The position numbers and the translations under genes were made by a program. Shown piece after piece: positions 56,933 through 64,000 of a stretch of DNA of 64,000 bases. A model generated the notes under the pieces. It was not told the origin of the DNA. It did no database searches and was given only the letters and a program-made list of their open reading frames with translations. Within the stretch, counting starts at the first letter, position 1. The number at the start of each line of letters is the position of its first letter. Source of the stretch: Lacisediminihabitans sp040549525 (GTDB taxonomy: Bacteria > Actinomycetota > Actinomycetes > Actinomycetales > Microbacteriaceae); assembly GCF_040549525.1 (NCBI RefSeq), contig NZ_JBEPTM010000003.1, positions 186,001 through 250,000 on the forward strand, given 5' to 3'.

Positions 56933-59130
56933 CAGTGGGACTCCGGGATCCGCGGTGCGGCCGCTTGGGTTCCCGCCTGGGCGCTCAGCGAGGCCGCGAC
57001 CGAGTGATCGATCTCCACCTCTGGGGCAATCCACGCCCGCAGCACGACGAGGGACTTCGCCACGACGGGCAGCACGTCCTTCGCCTTGCGCGGCTCGGTG
57101 TCGGCGAGCTCGCCGGAACTGTCGATCACGATCTCCCACGAGCCGGAGAATTCCTCGGAGGGCAGCGTGAAGTCCACCGATTCGTCACCCGCGTTGAAGA
57201 AGATGGCGAAGTTGAGGTCGGTGATGCGCTGTCCACGCAGGTCGCGCCCCTGGATGCCGTTTCCGTTGAGGAACACACCGATGGCGCGGCCGAATCCCGA
57301 GTCCCAGTTCCCGGGCTCCATCTCCTCGCCTCCGGGGGTGAGCCAGACGATGTCCGCGAGCGGTTCGCCCGCCCCTCTCTTGACCGGTCGCCCGTCGAAG
57401 AAGCTCTTGCGCCGGAAGGTGGGGTGGTCCTTGCGCAGCCGGGTGACCGCCGCGACGAACTCGGTGAGCGGGGCATCCGCCGCGTCCCAGTGCACCCAGG
57501 AGATCTCGGAGTCCTGGGCATAGGTGTTGTTGTTGCCCTGCTGGGTGCGGCCGAGTTCGTCGCCGTGCAGGATCATCGGAACGCCCTGCGACAGCAGCAG
57601 CGTCGCCAGGAAATTGCGCTGCTGGCGCGCGCGCAGGCCGAGCACCTCCGGGTCATCCGTCGGGCCCTCCACGCCGGAGTTCCAGGAACGGTTCTCCGAC
57701 TCCCCGTCGTTGTTGTCTTCACCGTTCGAGTCGTTGTGCTTCTCGTTGTACGACACGAGGTCGGCGAGGGTGAAGCCGTCGTGCGCGGTGACGAAGTTGA
57801 TGGATGCCACGGGGCGCCGCCCATCGCCCTCGTACAGGTCTGCGGAGCCGGTGAGTCGCGACGCGAATTCGCCGAGAGTCGCGGGCTCTCCGCGCCAGAA
57901 GTCGCGCACGGTGTCGCGGTACTTTCCGTTCCACTCCGTCCACTGCGGGGGGAAGTTGCCCACCTGGTACCCGCCGGGACCCACGTCCCAGGGCTCCGCG
58001 ATGAGCTTCACCTGCGAGACGATCGGGTCTTGTTGCACCAGCTCGAAGAAGGTGGAGAGCTTGTCGACGTCGTAGAACTCGCGGGCGAGCGTTGAGGCGA
58101 GGTCGAAGCGGAATCCATCGACATGCATCTCGGTCACCCAGTAGCGCAGGCTGTCCATGATGAGCTGCAGGGAGTGCGGGTGACGCACGTTGAAGGAGTT
58201 GCCGGTGCCGGTGTAGTCCATGTAGAACTGCTGGTCGTCTTCGACGAGGCGGTAGTAGGCCTCGTTGTCGATGCCCTTGAACGAGATCGTCGGGCCGAGG
58301 TGGTTGCCCTCCGCCGTGTGGTTGTAGACCACGTCGAGCACGACCTCGATGCCGGCGTCGTGCATCGAGCGCACCATGCTCTTGAATTCCTGCACCTGCT
58401 GGCCGCGATCCCCGGTCGAGGAATAGCTGTTCTGCGGAGCGAAGAAACCGATGGTGTTGTAGCCCCAGTAGTTGCGCAGGCCCTTGTCGAGCAGGGTCGA
58501 ATCCTGCACGAACTGGTGCACGGGCATGAGCTCGAGAGTCGTGATGCCGAGCTTCTGCAGGTGCTCGATCACGGCAGGGTGCGAGAGCCCGGAATACGTG
58601 CCGCGCTGCTCCGCCGGAACATCGGGGTGGAGCTCGGTGAGGCCCTTGACGTGGGCCTCGTAGATGACCGTGTCGTTGTAGGGGACGCGCGGATGACGAT
58701 CGCCCGCCCAGTCGAAGAAGGGGTTGATGACGATGCCCATCATCGTGTGGCTGGCCGAATCCTCGTCGTTGCGAGACAGCGGGTCGCCGAAGTTGTAGGC
58801 GAACAGCGACTGGTCCCAGTCGAAGTCGCCGCAGGTCGCCTTGGCGTAGGGGTCGAGGAGAAGCTTGTTGGGGTTGCAGCGCTTGCCGGACTCCGGGTCG
58901 TATTCACCGTAGACGCGATAGCCGTAGCGCTGGCCCGGCTGCACCTGCGGCAGGTAGGCGTGCCAGACGTAGGCGTCGATCTCGAAAAGTTCGACCCGGG
59001 TCTCGACACCGTCGTCATCGAACAGGCAGAGTTCGATTCTCTCGGCCACTTCGCTGAAGAGTGCGAAATTGGTGCCGCTGCCGTCAAAGGTGGCGCCGAG
59101 GGGGTAGGCAGATCCGGGCCAGGTTTCCAT
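56932..59130 (-). CDS. glgX: Glycogen debranching enzyme (isoamylase type)
   Basis: A 732-residue isoamylase/TreX-like GH13 enzyme. It has the N-terminal CBM48 (YPLGATFDGSGTNFALFSEV), then VIYEAHVKGLTELHPDVP, VVLDVVYNHTAEG, FRFDLASTLAR (nucleophile Asp), and LIAEPWDVGPGGYQVG (acid Glu). VTAHDGFTLADLVSYNEK is also typical. It cleaves alpha-1,6 branches of glycogen to supply linear maltodextrins to TreY. It is first in the trehalose operon. The promoter must lie in the region upstream of 59130, divergent from the TPP riboswitch. Confidence 0.94.
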   Translation of the reverse strand: METWPGSAYPLGATFDGSGTNFALFSEVAERIELCLFDDDGVETRVELFEIDAYVWHAYLPQVQPGQRYGYRVYGEYDPESGKRCNPNKLLLDPYAKATCGDFDWDQSLFAYNFGDPLSRNDEDSASHTMMGIVINPFFDWAGDRHPRVPYNDTVIYEAHVKGLTELHPDVPAEQRGTYSGLSHPAVIEHLQKLGITTLELMPVHQFVQDSTLLDKGLRNYWGYNTIGFFAPQNSYSSTGDRGQQVQEFKSMVRSMHDAGIEVVLDVVYNHTAEGNHLGPTISFKGIDNEAYYRLVEDDQQFYMDYTGTGNSFNVRHPHSLQLIMDSLRYWVTEMHVDGFRFDLASTLAREFYDVDKLSTFFELVQQDPIVSQVKLIAEPWDVGPGGYQVGNFPPQWTEWNGKYRDTVRDFWRGEPATLGEFASRLTGSADLYEGDGRRPVASINFVTAHDGFTLADLVSYNEKHNDSNGEDNNDGESENRSWNSGVEGPTDDPEVLGLRARQQRNFLATLLLSQGVPMILHGDELGRTQQGNNNTYAQDSEISWVHWDAADAPLTEFVAAVTRLRKDHPTFRRKSFFDGRPVKRGAGEPLADIVWLTPGGEEMEPGNWDSGFGRAIGVFLNGNGIQGRDLRGQRITDLNFAIFFNAGDESVDFTLPSEEFSGSWEIVIDSSGELADTEPRKAKDVLPVVAKSLVVLRAWIAPEVEIDHSVAASLSAQAGTQAAAPRIPESH

Positions 59131-59379
59131 GGGTTTTTCTCAATTCGATCAGGCTCGTTCAGCGGGGGCTTTCACCGTATCCTGCGGGCGCGGCGAAGGT
59201 CGAACCCTCGGGGAGCCTTGACAAGACGGGCCGAGAGTGAGTGGGGGTGCCGCGGGGGCGAAATTCCCCGATGGCGCGCGGCCAATCCGCAAGGATCCGG
59301 CAGCCTGACCGCGTTCGGATTGATGGTGCGAGGGTCGGTTTTCGAGCACAGCACCCGCGCGCGGCGCTAAGCTGGTTGT
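59131..59379. other. Divergent promoter region of glgX and the TPP-riboswitch operon
   Basis: A 249-bp non-coding stretch. A TAAGCT at 59369-59374 sits a few bases before the riboswitch and may be its -10 box (consensus TANNNT); a matching -35 is not clear. No operator-like repeat was found for the glgX side. Confidence 0.4.
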
Positions 59380-59471
59380 GAACACGGGAGTCCGGTGATG
59401 CCGGGCTGAGAGGGAGCTTCTCCAAGCTCCGACCGTCGAACCTGATCTGGATCATGCCAGCGCAGGGAGGC
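59380..59471 (+). promoter_or_regulatory. TPP (THI-box) riboswitch
   Basis: A thiamine pyrophosphate riboswitch. The 5' ACACGGGAG (59382-59390), the GGCTGAGA core (59404-59411) and the downstream THI-box segment with CCTGATCTGGATCATGCCAG (59441-59460) then CGCAGGGAGG all match the aptamer consensus at normal spacing. The aptamer ends about 75 bp before the first coding start, so it probably controls translation or termination of the ykoEDC genes. The variable P3 region is short. Confidence 0.95.
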
Positions 59472-59544
59472 AGATTTTCTCTCCGGGTTGCAGCATCCGC
59501 GCGCAGCCCATACCCGTGCCCTCACTCACGATTGGGGCACGACA

Positions 59545-60165
59545 ATGAACGCAACCGCAACATCCTCTCGGCCGACCGCTCGACGCATCGACCCGCGCTG
59601 GCGGGTGGTGGACATCGTCGTCGCGAGCGTGCTCGGCGTGGCCAGCGCCCTGGTCTTCTTCGCCTGGAACCAGGTCTATGCCCCGGTGACCGCACCGCTC
59701 GAGGCAGTGCTTCCTGGATCCCAGGCCCTCTTCTACGGCCTCTGGCTCTTCGCCGGGGTGCTCGGCGGGCTGGTCATCCGCAAGCCCGGCGCCGCGCTGT
59801 TCACCGAAATCGTCGCCGCCGTCGTCTCCGCACTCCTCGGCGCGCAGTGGGGCGGTTTCGCCACGATCGAGGCCGGCCTCGTGCAGGGTCTGGGGGCGGA
59901 ACTGATCTTCCTGGTGTTCCTGTACCACCGCTGGAATGTGGTGGTAGCCATGCTGGCGGGAGCCGCGGCGGGACTCGCCATGGCCGTCAACGACATCGTC
60001 GGCTACTACCTGGCCTCCGGTTCCGCATTCCAGGCGATCTATACCGTTTCCGGCATCCTCTCCGGCGCAGTGATCGCCGGACTCGGCTCGTGGTTCATCG
60101 TGAGGGGGCTCGCGCGAACCGGTGCGCTCAGCCGCTTCGCGTCGGGCCGCGTCGCTGCTCGCTGA
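59545..60165 (+). CDS. ykoE: ECF transporter S component, YkoE family
   Basis: A 206-residue membrane protein with about six helices. Residues 21-47 hold helix 1 (VVDIVVASVLGVASALVFF, then WNQVYAP, the YkoE signature). QWGGFATIEAGLVQGLGAEL and DIVGYYLASGSAFQAIY follow. YkoE is the substrate-binding component for hydroxymethylpyrimidine/thiamine-type ligands. The ATG at 59545 has ACGACA before it rather than a strong ribosome site, compatible with riboswitch control. It is the first gene behind the TPP riboswitch. Confidence 0.93.
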   Translation: MNATATSSRPTARRIDPRWRVVDIVVASVLGVASALVFFAWNQVYAPVTAPLEAVLPGSQALFYGLWLFAGVLGGLVIRKPGAALFTEIVAAVVSALLGAQWGGFATIEAGLVQGLGAELIFLVFLYHRWNVVVAMLAGAAAGLAMAVNDIVGYYLASGSAFQAIYTVSGILSGAVIAGLGSWFIVRGLARTGALSRFASGRVAAR

Positions 60166-60173
60166 CCAGAGCC

Positions 60174-61658
60174 ATGTCATCACCACCCCTCACCCCGGCG
60201 ACGCCGCTCGCTGTCGACGCCCGGGGGTGGGGATGGCGCCATGCCGGTCGTGAGGACTGGGCGGTGCGCGCCCTCGACCTGCGCATCGAGCCGGGCGAGC
60301 GGGTGCTGCTGCTCGGGGCGTCGGGGGCGGGCAAGTCCACTCTTCTGCAGGCGCTCGCCGGAGTACTCGGAGGCGATGAAGAGGGCGAATCGATGGGGGA
60401 GCTGCTCATCGGGGGAAGCGCTGCCACCCACGCCAGGGGACGGGTCGGGCTGGTGCTGCAGGATCCGGATTCGCAGGTCGTTCTCGCCCGGGTCGGCGAT
60501 GATGTCGCCTTCGGCTGCGAGAACATGGGTGTTCCCCGAGAGGAGATCTGGCTCCGGGTGGAGCAGTCCCTGCGGGCGGTCGGATTGCCCCTTCCGCTGC
60601 GTCATCCCACGAGCGGACTCTCCGGTGGGCAGAAACAACGGCTCGCGCTCGCCGGGGTGATCGCGATGCGACCGGGTCTCCTGCTGCTCGACGAGCCGAC
60701 GGCGAATCTCGACCCCGAGGGGGTGATCGAGGTTCGGGACGCGGTTGCTCGTGTGCTCGACGCATCCGGCAGCACTCTCGTGGTGGTCGAACACCGCGTG
60801 GACGTGTGGTGGCCCCTGGTGGATCGCGTGATCGTGCTCTCGCCGGGCGGGGGAGTCCTGGCCGATGGCACGCCGGAGCACGTCCTGCGCCGGGAAGGCG
60901 CGGCCCTTGCCGCCTCGGGAGTGTGGGTTCCCGGCCACCTGCCGCAGCCTCCGAAGCGCAGTCGCCGGCCGGGCGAGCAGCTGCTGCACACCGACGCCCT
61001 CGCGATCGGGCGTGGCCCGGTGCTTCAGACCGGCCTCGACCTGGTCGTGAGAGCGGGGGAATGTCTCGCGATCACCGGCCCGAACGGAGCGGGCAAGACC
61101 ACTCTCGGGCTCACTCTCGGAGGGCTGCTGCCCGCCATCGACGGTCGCGTTGCCGCCGATGGTCTCGCCGGAGGTCTCGGCACCGATCCGCTGCGCTGGA
61201 AGTCCCGGGAGCTGGTCACCCGCATCGGCAGCGTGTTCCAGGATCCGGAGCACCAGTTCGTGAGTGGCACTGTCGCCGGCGAACTCGCGGTCGGGGCGCG
61301 AGCGACCGGACTCTCCGTCGCGGAGACGGCTCGACGCATCGATCCCCTGCTCGAACGACTCCGACTCGGGCACCTCACCGCGGCGAATCCGTTCACGCTC
61401 TCCGGCGGCGAGAAGCGTCGGCTGTCCGTCGCGACGGTTCTCGTCACCCGACCGCCGCTCCTCGTGCTGGATGAGCCGAGCTTCGGGCAGGATGCGCGCA
61501 CCTGGGCCGAACTCGTCGCATTCCTCGCCGAACTCCTCGACGAGGGCAGCAGCGTCGTCGCTGTCACCCACGATGCCCACCTGGTCGACGCCCTCGCCGA
61601 CACGGAACTGCGGATGTCGCGGGCCGGTCACCTGCTCGAGTCGAGGGTGCCCCGATGA
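60174..61658 (+). CDS. ykoD: ECF transporter ATP-binding protein with two ATPase domains (YkoD type)
   Basis: A 494-residue duplicated ABC ATPase. The first domain has LGASGAGKSTLL, LSGGQKQRLALAG and LLLLDEPTANLD. The second has TGPNGAGKTTLGL, LSGGEKRRLSVAT and LLVLDEPSFGQD. Fused ATPases of this kind serve the YkoEDC energy-coupling-factor importer, binding the T component. The ATG at 60174 is 8 bp after ykoE; the end overlaps the T-component gene by 4 bp. Confidence 0.93.
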   Translation: MSSPPLTPATPLAVDARGWGWRHAGREDWAVRALDLRIEPGERVLLLGASGAGKSTLLQALAGVLGGDEEGESMGELLIGGSAATHARGRVGLVLQDPDSQVVLARVGDDVAFGCENMGVPREEIWLRVEQSLRAVGLPLPLRHPTSGLSGGQKQRLALAGVIAMRPGLLLLDEPTANLDPEGVIEVRDAVARVLDASGSTLVVVEHRVDVWWPLVDRVIVLSPGGGVLADGTPEHVLRREGAALAASGVWVPGHLPQPPKRSRRPGEQLLHTDALAIGRGPVLQTGLDLVVRAGECLAITGPNGAGKTTLGLTLGGLLPAIDGRVAADGLAGGLGTDPLRWKSRELVTRIGSVFQDPEHQFVSGTVAGELAVGARATGLSVAETARRIDPLLERLRLGHLTAANPFTLSGGEKRRLSVATVLVTRPPLLVLDEPSFGQDARTWAELVAFLAELLDEGSSVVAVTHDAHLVDALADTELRMSRAGHLLESRVPR

Positions 61659-62449
61659 CGACCGCCGACATCCTCACCCCTCCGGCCGGAACGCGCGCGA
61701 TCCATCGCATCAATCCGGTGGCCAAGCTCGCCGCGACCGCGGTCATCGGCATCGCTCTCGTGCTGTCGATCGACTGGGTCTCGGCATCCGTCGCGCTCAC
61801 CTGCGAGGCGGTGCTGTTCTTCTTCGCCGGGCTCGGACCGCGGCAGTTCGTGCGCCGAACGCTGCCGGTGGCGGTGGCGGCGCTCTTCGCGGCGGCCACG
61901 ATCCTGCTCTACGGGCGCGCCTCCGGCACCAGCCATTGGCGCTTCCTGCTGGTGAACGTGACCGACGGGTCGATCGAACTGTCTGTGGCCACCCTGCTGA
62001 GAGTGCTCGCCATCGGCCTTCCGGCCGTGGTGCTCTTCGTCACTGTCGATCCGACCGATCTCGCGGACGGTCTCGCCCAGGTAGTGCGCTTGCCCTCCCG
62101 GTTTGTGCTCGGCGCTCTCGGCGGACTACGTCTAGTCGGTCTGTTCGCCGAGGATTGGAAGTCCCTCGAACTCGCGCGCCGCGCCCGGGGGATCGCCGAC
62201 CGGGGACGGTTGCGCCGTTTCGCCGGCCAGGCCTTCGCGCTCCTCGTGCTGTCGATCCGGCGGGGGAGCAAGCTCGCCACCGCGATGGAGGCCAGGGGCT
62301 TCGGCTCGTCGATACCGCGGAGCTGGGCGCGGGAGTCGAGGTTCGGCTGGCGGGAGGGGATGCTCGTTGCGCTGGCTTTCCTGATCGCGCTCGCCGCGGT
62401 CGGCACCTCGGTCCTCACCGGCCACTGGAACTTCCTTGCCGGGGCCTGA
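61655..62449 (+). CDS. ykoC: ECF transporter T component (YkoC type)
   Basis: A 264-residue transmembrane coupling protein with about five helices. Two Ala-Arg-Gly coupling motifs are present, ARRARGIAD and AMEARGFGS, which contact the ATPase subunits. RINPVAKLAATAVIGIALVL opens the protein. It completes the ECF transporter that imports thiamine precursors under TPP-riboswitch control. Its start overlaps ykoD (ATGA), and the following P-loop gene overlaps its end by 14 bp. Confidence 0.92.
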   Translation: MTTADILTPPAGTRAIHRINPVAKLAATAVIGIALVLSIDWVSASVALTCEAVLFFFAGLGPRQFVRRTLPVAVAALFAAATILLYGRASGTSHWRFLLVNVTDGSIELSVATLLRVLAIGLPAVVLFVTVDPTDLADGLAQVVRLPSRFVLGALGGLRLVGLFAEDWKSLELARRARGIADRGRLRRFAGQAFALLVLSIRRGSKLATAMEARGFGSSIPRSWARESRFGWREGMLVALAFLIALAAVGTSVLTGHWNFLAGA

Positions 62450-63002
62450 CGGCCCGGGCACACCAGCCCTCCTGGCGCGCCTCCGGCAGGCAGCCCGCCC
62501 GGTCGTGCTCATCGACGGCGGTTCCGGCTCCGGTAAGACCACTCTCGCCGAAGCCCTCGCCCCCGCTCTCGTCGCCCAGCTCGTGCGACTCGACGACATC
62601 TATCCGGGTTGGGACGGGCTGGACTCCGCGACCCTCGCGGTTCACGACGACGTGCTCGCCCCGCTCGGTCCCGGCTGGCGTCGCTGGGACTGGGTCACCG
62701 GCGCCGCGGCGGAATGGCATGCTCTGGACGCCACACTCCCGCTGGTGATCGAAGGCTCCGGATGCCTCAGCCGCGCCAATCGGGCCAGCGCCACCTTCGG
62801 CATCTGGGTCGAACTCGATGCCCCGACCCGCAAGCGACGGGCGCTTGCGCGGGACGGCGACTCCTACGCGCCGCACTGGGATCGCTGGGCAGCGCAGGAA
62901 CGCTCCTTCGGCCTTCGTGAGCATCCCTGGGTCGTGGCCGACGTCGTTCTCAGCGACAAAGACGTCATGGGACTGGTCGACGAGCTAGCGTCATCGGTAT
63001 GA
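62436..63002 (+). CDS. P-loop ATPase/kinase-like protein in the TPP-riboswitch operon
   Basis: A 188-residue uridine-kinase-like P-loop protein. Walker A is GGSGSGKTT (28-36), the base of the fold is VRLDDIYPGWDGLD, and the region ends DWVTGAAAEWHALDATLPLV. The TTG at 62436 lies inside ykoC, and no later ATG/GTG fits, so it is translated by coupling. Because it is in a thiamine-regulated unit, phosphorylation of a thiamine precursor or nucleoside is a fair guess, but unproven. Confidence 0.75.
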   Translation: MPGPDGPGTPALLARLRQAARPVVLIDGGSGSGKTTLAEALAPALVAQLVRLDDIYPGWDGLDSATLAVHDDVLAPLGPGWRRWDWVTGAAAEWHALDATLPLVIEGSGCLSRANRASATFGIWVELDAPTRKRRALARDGDSYAPHWDRWAAQERSFGLREHPWVVADVVLSDKDVMGLVDELASSV

Positions 63003-63862
63003 CTTCGCCTTTCATCACCGCCGTCCAACTCTCCGCCCTGCTCGATTCCCCGGTTCCGCCGGTCGTCCTCGACGCGAGCTGTGTGCTGCATCCGGCTCAG
63101 TTCGATGGCGACTATCGGCGTGACTCCGGGCGCCCCCGCTGGCTCGAGGCGCATATCCCGGGATCGCAGCATGTTGACGTGCCGAGTCAGTTCTCTGACA
63201 GTGCGGCGACCCTGCACTACACCCACCCCGAACCGGCGGCGATCGCGCGCGAACTGGCGGTCATCGGTGTGGGCGCCGCCGATTCCGTGGTGGTCTACGA
63301 CACGACCGGCGGGCTCTTCGCTGCACGCCTCTGGTACCTCCTGCGCTGGATCGGTGTCGACGTGCGGGTGCTGGATGGGGGCCTCGCGGCCTGGACGGCG
63401 GCGGGTAATCCCACAGCGACGGGAGAGGAGCCCGTGCCGCTGCCCGCGCCCGCGTGGACCCCCTCGGCGACCCTCGAGTCGTGGGTGACCAAGAACGAGC
63501 TGGTCGAGCGATCCGAATCGGATGCTCGCCCCCTGGTCTGCGGGCTGCCCGCGGGCAGCTTCACCGGCTCCGACCCCTCCCGCTACTCCCGTCGCGGCCG
63601 GATCCCCGGCAGCGTGAATGTCTCCTCGCGTGACCTGTTCGCCACCGGCGGCACGGTGAAGAGCGACGAGTCCCTGCGGGAGGCCTATGCGGCCGAAGGC
63701 GTGACCGGCGACGAGGAAGTGCTGCTCTACTGCGGCGGAGGCATCTCGGCATCCGCCAACGCCCTCACCCTCGTCGAACTCGGCATCTCCGCCGTGCGCA
63801 TCTACGACGGCTCACTGGAGGAGTGGTCAGCCGACGAGTCGCTTCCGCTCGCGCTCGGCTGA
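62999..63862 (+). CDS. Rhodanese-type sulfurtransferase
   Basis: A 287-residue two-domain rhodanese. Domain 1 (residues 1-140) has VVLDASCVLHPAQFDGDYRR and AHIPGSQHVDV. Domain 2 has RIPGSVNVSSRDLF and the active-site loop YCGGGISASAN with Cys245. It transfers sulfur from thiosulfate or 3-mercaptopyruvate to an acceptor. Its start overlaps the P-loop gene by 4 bp, so it is the fifth gene of the thiamine-regulated unit and may provide sulfur for thiazole or other cofactor synthesis; inference. Confidence 0.9.
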   Translation: MTSPFITAVQLSALLDSPVPPVVLDASCVLHPAQFDGDYRRDSGRPRWLEAHIPGSQHVDVPSQFSDSAATLHYTHPEPAAIARELAVIGVGAADSVVVYDTTGGLFAARLWYLLRWIGVDVRVLDGGLAAWTAAGNPTATGEEPVPLPAPAWTPSATLESWVTKNELVERSESDARPLVCGLPAGSFTGSDPSRYSRRGRIPGSVNVSSRDLFATGGTVKSDESLREAYAAEGVTGDEEVLLYCGGGISASANALTLVELGISAVRIYDGSLEEWSADESLPLALG

Positions 63863-63877
63863 GCCTCGGCGGATGGG

Positions 63878-64000
63878 TCAGGTACCGGCTCGCTTGAGTG
63901 CCGACTCCAGCAGTTCGATGTCGATCTTCGCGTGCTCCCGCCCGATCGTGCTGGCTTCGTCGGCATTCCCGGCGGCGATGGCGTCGACGAGATTGATGTG
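63878..64000 (-). CDS. FCD-domain GntR regulator, C-terminal fragment
   Basis: The frame is open from the window end and stops at 63878, giving 40 residues. The fragment contains HINLVDAIAAGNADEASTIG and REHAKIDIELLESA, the last helices of a FadR-C-terminal (FCD) ligand-binding domain; the DAIAAGNADEA segment and a following metal-type His are typical. The DNA-binding domain is outside the window. It is convergent with the rhodanese gene. Confidence 0.75.
   Translation of the reverse strand, partial: HINLVDAIAAGNADEASTIGREHAKIDIELLESALKRAGT

Overview
The window is a high-GC actinobacterial chromosome segment. The gene content points to Microbacteriaceae: many GTG starts, strong GGAGG-type ribosome sites, 4-bp ATGA/GTGA gene overlaps, a CarD regulator, a TIGR03086 protein, an F420-dependent LLM oxidoreductase, DUF3097, DUF427, a class F sortase and a small DUF7882-type protein. 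No rRNA, tRNA, CRISPR array, insertion sequence or prophage was seen. Nearly all of the segment is ordinary coding sequence of even composition.

Layout. 1-8153: the end of a P-type ATPase gene, a run of metabolic enzymes (two MDR quinone reductases, an aldo/keto reductase, hydrolases), a MATE transporter and a patatin. 8302-11232, minus strand: a DHA2-type MFS transporter, a 104-residue DUF7882-type protein and a microbial rhodopsin. 11429-13557: two paralogous three-helix-bundle mini-proteins, two convergent paralogous small proteins and a GT52/polysialyltransferase-like enzyme. 13794-20994: sugar porter, SDR, CarD, DUF427, acyl-CoA ligase and a Na+/H+ antiporter. 21004-22755: an ECF sigma/Asp23-like operon divergent from csbD. 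22906-31602: HTH regulator/hydrolase pair, DUF4397/sortase F pair behind a 13-bp tandem repeat, APC permease, FBP protein and LtrA. 31667-45989: F420 enzyme, methyltransferase, secreted protein/lipoprotein pair, MFS carriers, DUF3097, PspC, Dps, aldo/keto reductase and a membrane protein with an apparent frameshift. 46072-52770: thioesterase, CDF transporter, YceI, M23 peptidase, MpaB-type protein, DinB and an unknown gene. 52879-59130: a complete glgX-treY-treZ operon for trehalose from glycogen. 59380-63862: a TPP riboswitch followed by ykoE-ykoD-ykoC (thiamine-precursor ECF transporter), a P-loop kinase-like protein and a rhodanese. The window ends in the tail of an FCD-type GntR regulator.

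The most interesting locus is 8302-9670. The rhodopsin has a proton-pump-like DTE triad (D102, T106, E113) and the Schiff-base lysine K241. It also has an arginine (R57) in the cytoplasmic half of helix B, where pumps have a small polar residue, and a roughly 70-residue charged cytoplasmic tail. The small DUF7882-type protein is encoded just upstream in the same direction. As I recall, this combination matches the recently described CryoRhodopsin group of cold-adapted actinobacteria, proposed to be photoswitching UV/blue sensors with a small soluble partner. If so, the strain is probably from a cold habitat and the pair is a light-signalling module rather than a pump.

Other points worth a second look are the ECF sigma/Asp23 operon with a degenerate anti-sigma-like N-terminus, the 13-bp tandem repeat before the DUF4397-sortase operon, the apparent frameshift in a G6/C6 run at 45899-45904, the five-gene TPP-riboswitch transcription unit, and several perfect inverted repeats near small genes.
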